Part shown: piece by piece, positions 60,701 through 64,000 of the stretch
How positions within the stretch are numbered: position 1 is the first letter of the stretch
How the letters are laid out: each line of letters opens with the position of its first letter
Assembly (NCBI GenBank): GCA_052246295.1
Contig: JBQQCO010000019.1
Direction: 5' to 3' (one strand)
From: Piscibacillus sp052246295
GTDB taxonomy: Bacteria; Bacillota; Bacilli; Bacillales; Alkalibacillaceae
DNA: 64,000 bases
Position numbers and translations under genes: made by a program
Notes under the pieces: model-generated
Told to the model about the DNA's origin: nothing
The model's input: only the letters and a program-made list of their open reading frames with translations
Databases searched by the model: none

Positions 60701-62302
60701 AAGGTTCACCCGTGGATTGCGAAGGTTCGTAAGTCAACGCCTGGTGTAGGACTCATTTCACCACCACCACACCACGATATTTATTCGATTGAGGACTTAG
60801 CACAGCTTATTTATGATTTAAAACATGCCAATCCTGAAGCACGACTAAATGTTAAACTCGTTGCCAAATCAGGTGTTGGAACGATCGCAGCAGGTGTTGC
60901 AAAAGGTAAGGCAGATGTCATCTTAATTAGTGGTTACGAAGGTGGTACGGGTGCTTCGGCGAAAACGAGTATTCGACATGCGGGCTTACCTTGGGAATTA
61001 GGATTATCTGAAGCTCATCAGACATTAGTTTTAAATGGACTAAGAGAACGTGTGCGCCTTGAAACAGACGGTAAGATGATGACAGGTCGTGATGTTGTGA
61101 AAGCAGCATTACTTGGTGCAGAAGAGTATGGTTTTTCAACCGCGCCGATGGTCATCCTTGGATGTATTTTAATGCGTGCTTGTCATTTAGATACTTGTCC
61201 AGTTGGTATAGCGACACAGAATCCTGAGCTGCGTAAGAAGTTTGAAGGTAGTGCTGATCATGTGGTCAACTACATGCGCTTTGTAGCTGAAGAAATGCGT
61301 GAGATTATGGCGAAGTTAGGCGTTCGTACGTTAGATGAACTAATCGGTCGTACTGAATTATTAACTGTTAGCCAAAAGAAAGAATTACATGGAAAAGCGA
61401 GACAACTAAATCTTGAGCCAATTTTACACCGTGCGGATTCAGCTTGGTTATCTCAAGAACGGGCACACATTAATGAATATAACGACGGGCACTTAGATAC
61501 GGCTGTCATCATTCCGAAAGTTGAAGCGGCGTTAGAACACCGTGAGAAGGTACAATTAGAATTGCCGATTGAAAACACAAATCGTACGGTTGGTACAACG
61601 TTAGGTTTTGAAGTGTCTAAACGCTATGGCGAAGAGGGATTGCCTGAAGATACAATTGATTTACGTTTTACTGGTTCAGCGGGTCAAAGCTTTGGTGCCT
61701 TCGTTCCACACGGTGTGACGATGCGTGTAAACGGTGATGGAAACGACTATGTTGGAAAAGGTTTATCAGGTGGTAAATTAATTTTTCAACCGAATCTACC
61801 ATCTGCATTGCACCGTATGGAAGAAGTTATTATCGGTAACGTCGCGCTATTTGGAGCAACTAGCGGTGAAGCCTATATTAATGGTGGAGCAGGCGAGCGT
61901 TTTGCGGTACGTAATAGTGGCGCACACGCTGTTGTTGAAGGTGTTGGTGATAATGGTTGTGAATATATGACAGGAGGCCGTGTAGCGGTACTAGGTGGAA
62001 TTGGTAAAAACTTTGCAGCCGGTATGTCTGGTGGCATTGCCTATATTTGGGCAACAGATGAAAAAGAACTCAAGAAAAAGTGTAATCGCGAGTTAGTTTT
62101 ATTCGAGCGATTAGAAGAACGCGATGAGATCAACGAATTAAAAGAAATGCTTATGAAGCACGTTCAATATACAGGTAGTAAACGAGCGAAACAGATTTTA
62201 AATAATTGGGAGACTTCGGTTAACCAGTTTGTTAAAGTCATCCCAGCAGAGTATAAAGCGATGCTGGCGAAAGAGACTGAACAAGAAAAAGTTGTGCAGT
62301 AA
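57794..62302 (+). CDS. gltA: Glutamate synthase (NADPH) large subunit
   Basis: 1502 residues, full length for the family. Start after GGATGG. A short propeptide is removed before the catalytic Cys22 (ESDACGIGF), which hydrolyses glutamine. Glutaminase domain to about 430, central domain, FMN synthase domain (GGKSNSGEGGEDP, KPGEGGHLPGKK), 3Fe-4S cysteines 1124, 1130 and 1135 in CILMRACHLDTCPVG, and a C-terminal GxGxG beta-helix (about 1260-1480). With GltB it makes two glutamates from glutamine and 2-oxoglutarate. Confidence 0.96.
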   Translation: MIRTGLPQKQGLYDPKHESDACGIGFVANINNEKSHKMIEDAITILCRLEHRGGRGSDPSTGDGAGIMMQIPDELYRKKWNELLPQPGDYAVGMLFLPQQESLREKAEEIVNQVIKEENHDLIGWRTVPVDQSMLSDTAKSTMPYIKQVFIKKPETTYSTEKFNQSLYLIRRIIERRIASMDEFKQGPFYFASLSPDIVVYKGMLVPEQMDEFYLDLKDPIAKTAFGMVHSRYSTNTFPSWERAHPNRMVMHNGEINTITGNVNWMKARETAAISTVYGERHKDLLPIIDETSSDSGMLDQAFEYLVMNGRSMSQTAMMMVPEAWDLNEQMKDPERACFEYLSTIMEPWDGPTAIAYTNGKQIGASLDRNGLRPARYYITEDDRIILSSEVGVVDVEPEKVVQKGRLAPGEMIYVDLEEHDVLFNEDIKRSIATKLPYREWLNDSLIQLKGSIDHDSSEEVDEDTLLKFQLANGYTKEETMKNILPMVTEQKDPIGSMGNDTPLAVLSEQPQLLFNYFKQLFAQVTNPPIDAIREKGVTSTTSYLGPRHNFLDDGPEHCRRIRLYTPILKKQEFDAVIHNSRSDFRFERFSITYPVSRGKHGLESTLESLFTQVETAINQGVSMIVLTDLDTSEDQVAIPSLLATSGLHHYLVRKGLRTKASIILETAEARDVHQFSVLIGFGADMIYPYLAYRTIEKLVDDQFVENFSYEQAIERYREAATSGIVKVMSKMGISTIQSYRGAQTFEAIGIDEEVMEKYFYGSTSKIGGINLETIAEESLKRHELAYKSHRKTLPSGGDMQWRHDGEYHSFNPRTIHTLQHAARMNSKTLYDKFSNLVESEKVTYLRDLLDFNFDESKSIPLDEVEPVEAIFKRFKTGAMSYGALSQEAHETLAIAMNRIGGKSNSGEGGEDPDRFTPDENGDFRRSAIKQVASGRFGVTSYYLTNADEVQIKMAQGAKPGEGGHLPGKKVHPWIAKVRKSTPGVGLISPPPHHDIYSIEDLAQLIYDLKHANPEARLNVKLVAKSGVGTIAAGVAKGKADVILISGYEGGTGASAKTSIRHAGLPWELGLSEAHQTLVLNGLRERVRLETDGKMMTGRDVVKAALLGAEEYGFSTAPMVILGCILMRACHLDTCPVGIATQNPELRKKFEGSADHVVNYMRFVAEEMREIMAKLGVRTLDELIGRTELLTVSQKKELHGKARQLNLEPILHRADSAWLSQERAHINEYNDGHLDTAVIIPKVEAALEHREKVQLELPIENTNRTVGTTLGFEVSKRYGEEGLPEDTIDLRFTGSAGQSFGAFVPHGVTMRVNGDGNDYVGKGLSGGKLIFQPNLPSALHRMEEVIIGNVALFGATSGEAYINGGAGERFAVRNSGAHAVVEGVGDNGCEYMTGGRVAVLGGIGKNFAAGMSGGIAYIWATDEKELKKKCNRELVLFERLEERDEINELKEMLMKHVQYTGSKRAKQILNNWETSVNQFVKVIPAEYKAMLAKETEQEKVVQ

Positions 62303-62304
62303 AA

Positions 62305-62333
62305 GAGAGGAGGCTCTTATAAATGAGCCTCTA
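62305..62333 (+). other. Intercistronic hairpin between gltA and gltB
   Basis: AGGAGGCTC / GAGCCTCT arms with an 8-base loop, no T-run. May tune mRNA stability or subunit ratio. Confidence 0.5.
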
Positions 62334-62356
62334 ACACCAAAGGAGGGAGTCAGTAA

Positions 62357-63844
62357 ATGGGTTATTTAAAAGGTTTTATGGACTTCAACCGTAAAGATCA
62401 AGCCGTTCAAGACCCCATAGAGCGTATTAAGAGTTGGGAAGAGTACGTCATACGTTTTAGTGACCAAGACTTAAAAGAACAAAGCTCACGCTGTATGGAT
62501 TGTGGAACGCCTTTTTGTCATACAGGGTCAGAGTGGGATGGCGCTTATGTCGGCTGTCCAGTTAATAATTTTATCCCAGAATGGAATGAGCTTGTCAGTG
62601 AAGAAAACTGGGAAGAAGCTTTACGTCGGCTTGAGGAAACAAATAACTTCCCTGAGTTTACAGGTCGAGTGTGTCCAGCACCATGTGAAGGGTCATGTAC
62701 ATTAGCCATTAATGATGATCCAGTGACGATTAAATCAATCGAAAATGAGATAATCGAACGAGGTTTTGATAACAACTGGGTTGAAGCAAAAGTTCCTGAA
62801 CATAGAACAGGAAAGCATGTTGCAGTTGTAGGTTCAGGACCTGCAGGATTAGCTGCAGCAGATCAACTAAATGAAATGGGCCATCGCGTGACCGTTTTTG
62901 AACGTGACGATCGCCCAGGTGGTTTATTAATGTATGGGATTCCAAATATGAAGTTGGATAAAGAAACGGTTGATCGCCGTATTGATGTTATGAAAAAATC
63001 AGGCATTGAATTTATTTGTAATACAGAGGTAGGTGTCGATATTACACGTGACGAGCTGAACCGTGAATATGATTCGGTCATCATGTGTACAGGAGCACAA
63101 GACCCACGTGATACACCAATTGAAAACCGTGATAGTCAAGGCATCCATTTTGCGATGGACTATTTAACGGCAGCTACTAAAGCGTTAGAAACAGACCCTA
63201 AAGATACACCAATCACAGCTGAAGGTAAAAATGTCATCGTCATCGGTGGTGGTGATACAGGTGCTGACTGTGTCGCAACAGCTTTACGTCAGAATGCTAA
63301 GCGTGTTATCCAGTTTGGGAAGCACCCAGCAAGTCCCGAAGAACGTACGAATGACAACCCATGGCCAGAGTTTCCAATGACGTTTAAATTGGATTATGGT
63401 TATAAAGAGGGCTTAGAAGCACAAGGCGAAGACCCTCGTAAGTATGAAATTTTAACACAGAAATTTGAAAAAAATGACAAAGGTCAAGTGACAGCTCTTC
63501 ATACTTTAAATGTTGAAAAAGTCTATGAAAATGGAAAACTTGTGACAAAAGAAGTCCCAGGCACAGAGCAAGTTTGGGATGCAGACTTAGTGTTAATCGC
63601 CATCGGTTTTGTTGGACCGGAGCAAGAGGTGTTAGAACACTTTGGGCTTAAAACAGATGAACGTGGCCGCATTTGGACAGTAGACGGTATGCAAGATTAC
63701 CGCACTTCTGAAGAAGGTGTTTACGCCGCTGGTGACGCTCGTCGTGGCCAAAGTTTAGTAGTTTGGGCCATTCGAGAAGGACGTGAAGTCGCTGAGCAGG
63801 TTGATCAGTATTTAATGAAAACAGAATCTAAGCAAGTAATTTAA
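62357..63844 (+). CDS. gltB: Glutamate synthase (NADPH) small subunit
   Basis: 495 residues, RBS AAAGGAGGGAG. N-terminal iron-sulfur cysteines in SRCMDCGTPFCHTG, GCPVNN and VCPAPCEGSC; FAD-binding VVGSGPAGLAAADQL and NADPH-binding VIGGGDTGADCVATAL. Passes electrons from NADPH to the large subunit. Confidence 0.95.
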   Translation: MGYLKGFMDFNRKDQAVQDPIERIKSWEEYVIRFSDQDLKEQSSRCMDCGTPFCHTGSEWDGAYVGCPVNNFIPEWNELVSEENWEEALRRLEETNNFPEFTGRVCPAPCEGSCTLAINDDPVTIKSIENEIIERGFDNNWVEAKVPEHRTGKHVAVVGSGPAGLAAADQLNEMGHRVTVFERDDRPGGLLMYGIPNMKLDKETVDRRIDVMKKSGIEFICNTEVGVDITRDELNREYDSVIMCTGAQDPRDTPIENRDSQGIHFAMDYLTAATKALETDPKDTPITAEGKNVIVIGGGDTGADCVATALRQNAKRVIQFGKHPASPEERTNDNPWPEFPMTFKLDYGYKEGLEAQGEDPRKYEILTQKFEKNDKGQVTALHTLNVEKVYENGKLVTKEVPGTEQVWDADLVLIAIGFVGPEQEVLEHFGLKTDERGRIWTVDGMQDYRTSEEGVYAAGDARRGQSLVVWAIREGREVAEQVDQYLMKTESKQVI

Positions 63845-63851
63845 TTAAGTG

Positions 63852-63878
63852 AAAATCCGCCTTTGAGGGCGGATTTTT
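63852..63878 (+). terminator. Terminator of gltAB
   Basis: Perfect ten-base stem AAAATCCGCC / GGCGGATTTT with loop TTTGAG and a T-run. Confidence 0.9.
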
Positions 63879-64000
63879 GTGCGATGGGCAGTTATTTAAT
63901 TCATGACCTTCTGGTCATGGATAACATTTCGAAACAGGACAGAGACGACACTGCGATGTAACGACTGGGAGAATGCGTAGAAATGTTTTCCAGATGGTGA
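63879..64000. other. Terminal stretch, no gene recognised
   Basis: Contains a small hairpin CATGACC-TTCT-GGTCATG at 63902-63919. No RBS-supported frame; a neighbouring gene may begin beyond the edge. Confidence 0.4.

Overview
The window looks like a chromosomal segment of a low-G+C Gram-positive bacterium of the family Bacillaceae. Evidence: strong AGGAGG-type ribosome binding sites with many GTG and TTG starts, a consensus cre (CcpA) site, a PerR-like box, a gltC/gltAB divergon of the Bacillus type, a SinI-like anti-repressor, YdaT-like and YitT-family proteins, and extracytoplasmic proteins rich in Asp/Glu, which may point to a salt- or alkali-tolerant species (inference). No rRNA, tRNA, prophage or CRISPR was seen.

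Layout. 1-8318: an amino-sugar-like catabolic locus under a ROK repressor. It holds a secreted PIG-L deacetylase (cut by the left edge), an argininosuccinate-lyase-like enzyme, the ROK regulator, a sugar ABC importer without its ATPase, and glucosamine-6-phosphate deaminase. 8442-19590: nitroreductase, then a six-gene short-chain acyl-CoA/acetoacetate operon, then a 2-hydroxyacid dehydrogenase, thioesterase, nitronate monooxygenase, permease and IclR regulator. 19664-24649: an unknown protein, a second permease paralogous to the first, a Crp/Fnr regulator, a c-di-GMP-I riboswitch reading into a 41-residue SinI-like gene, nucleoside hydrolase and a GNAT protein. 24761-26774: two copies of a roughly 260-bp structured intergenic repeat flanking an MFS transporter, the second copy inside an element with 20-bp perfect inverted ends. 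26724-31568: wHTH protein, 1-Cys peroxiredoxin, two DUF2188 proteins, zinc-ribbon protein, YitT-family membrane protein and a gamma-glutamyltranspeptidase-like protein. 31749-38566: a LacI-regulated operon (rpiA, kdgK, 2-hydroxyacid dehydrogenase), a split chromate transporter, aldo/keto reductase and an FAH-family hydrolase. 38669-40882: a second c-di-GMP-I riboswitch on the minus strand, driving a 30-residue leader peptide fused by overlap to a CheY-like regulator, followed by a small Cys/His protein; divergent is an SH3-amidase. 41155-50813: a sugar-acid locus (gntK, RpiR regulator, gnd, TRAP transporter, KDPG aldolase, D-galactonate dehydratase, an HPr-like protein without the His15 site, and an AEC permease). 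50874-56182: a frameshifted small cytochrome-oxidase-I-like gene, an ABC-2 exporter with a NEW3-domain membrane protein, and an ECF sigma/anti-sigma pair. 56631-63844: gltC divergent from gltA-gltB.

How parts work together. Sugar acids taken up by the TRAP system would be phosphorylated by gluconate kinase and oxidised by Gnd, or dehydrated by DgoD and split by the aldolase; the needed 2-keto-3-deoxy-sugar-acid kinase is found 14 kb away in the LacI operon, so the two loci probably cooperate. The acyl-CoA operon carries all steps from acyl-CoA to acetyl-CoA. GltAB makes glutamate under GltC control.

Most unusual features: two independent c-di-GMP-I riboswitches within 17 kb, each in front of a very small regulatory gene; and at least four intergenic tandem arrays with unrelated sequences but the same 21-bp (or 42-bp) period.
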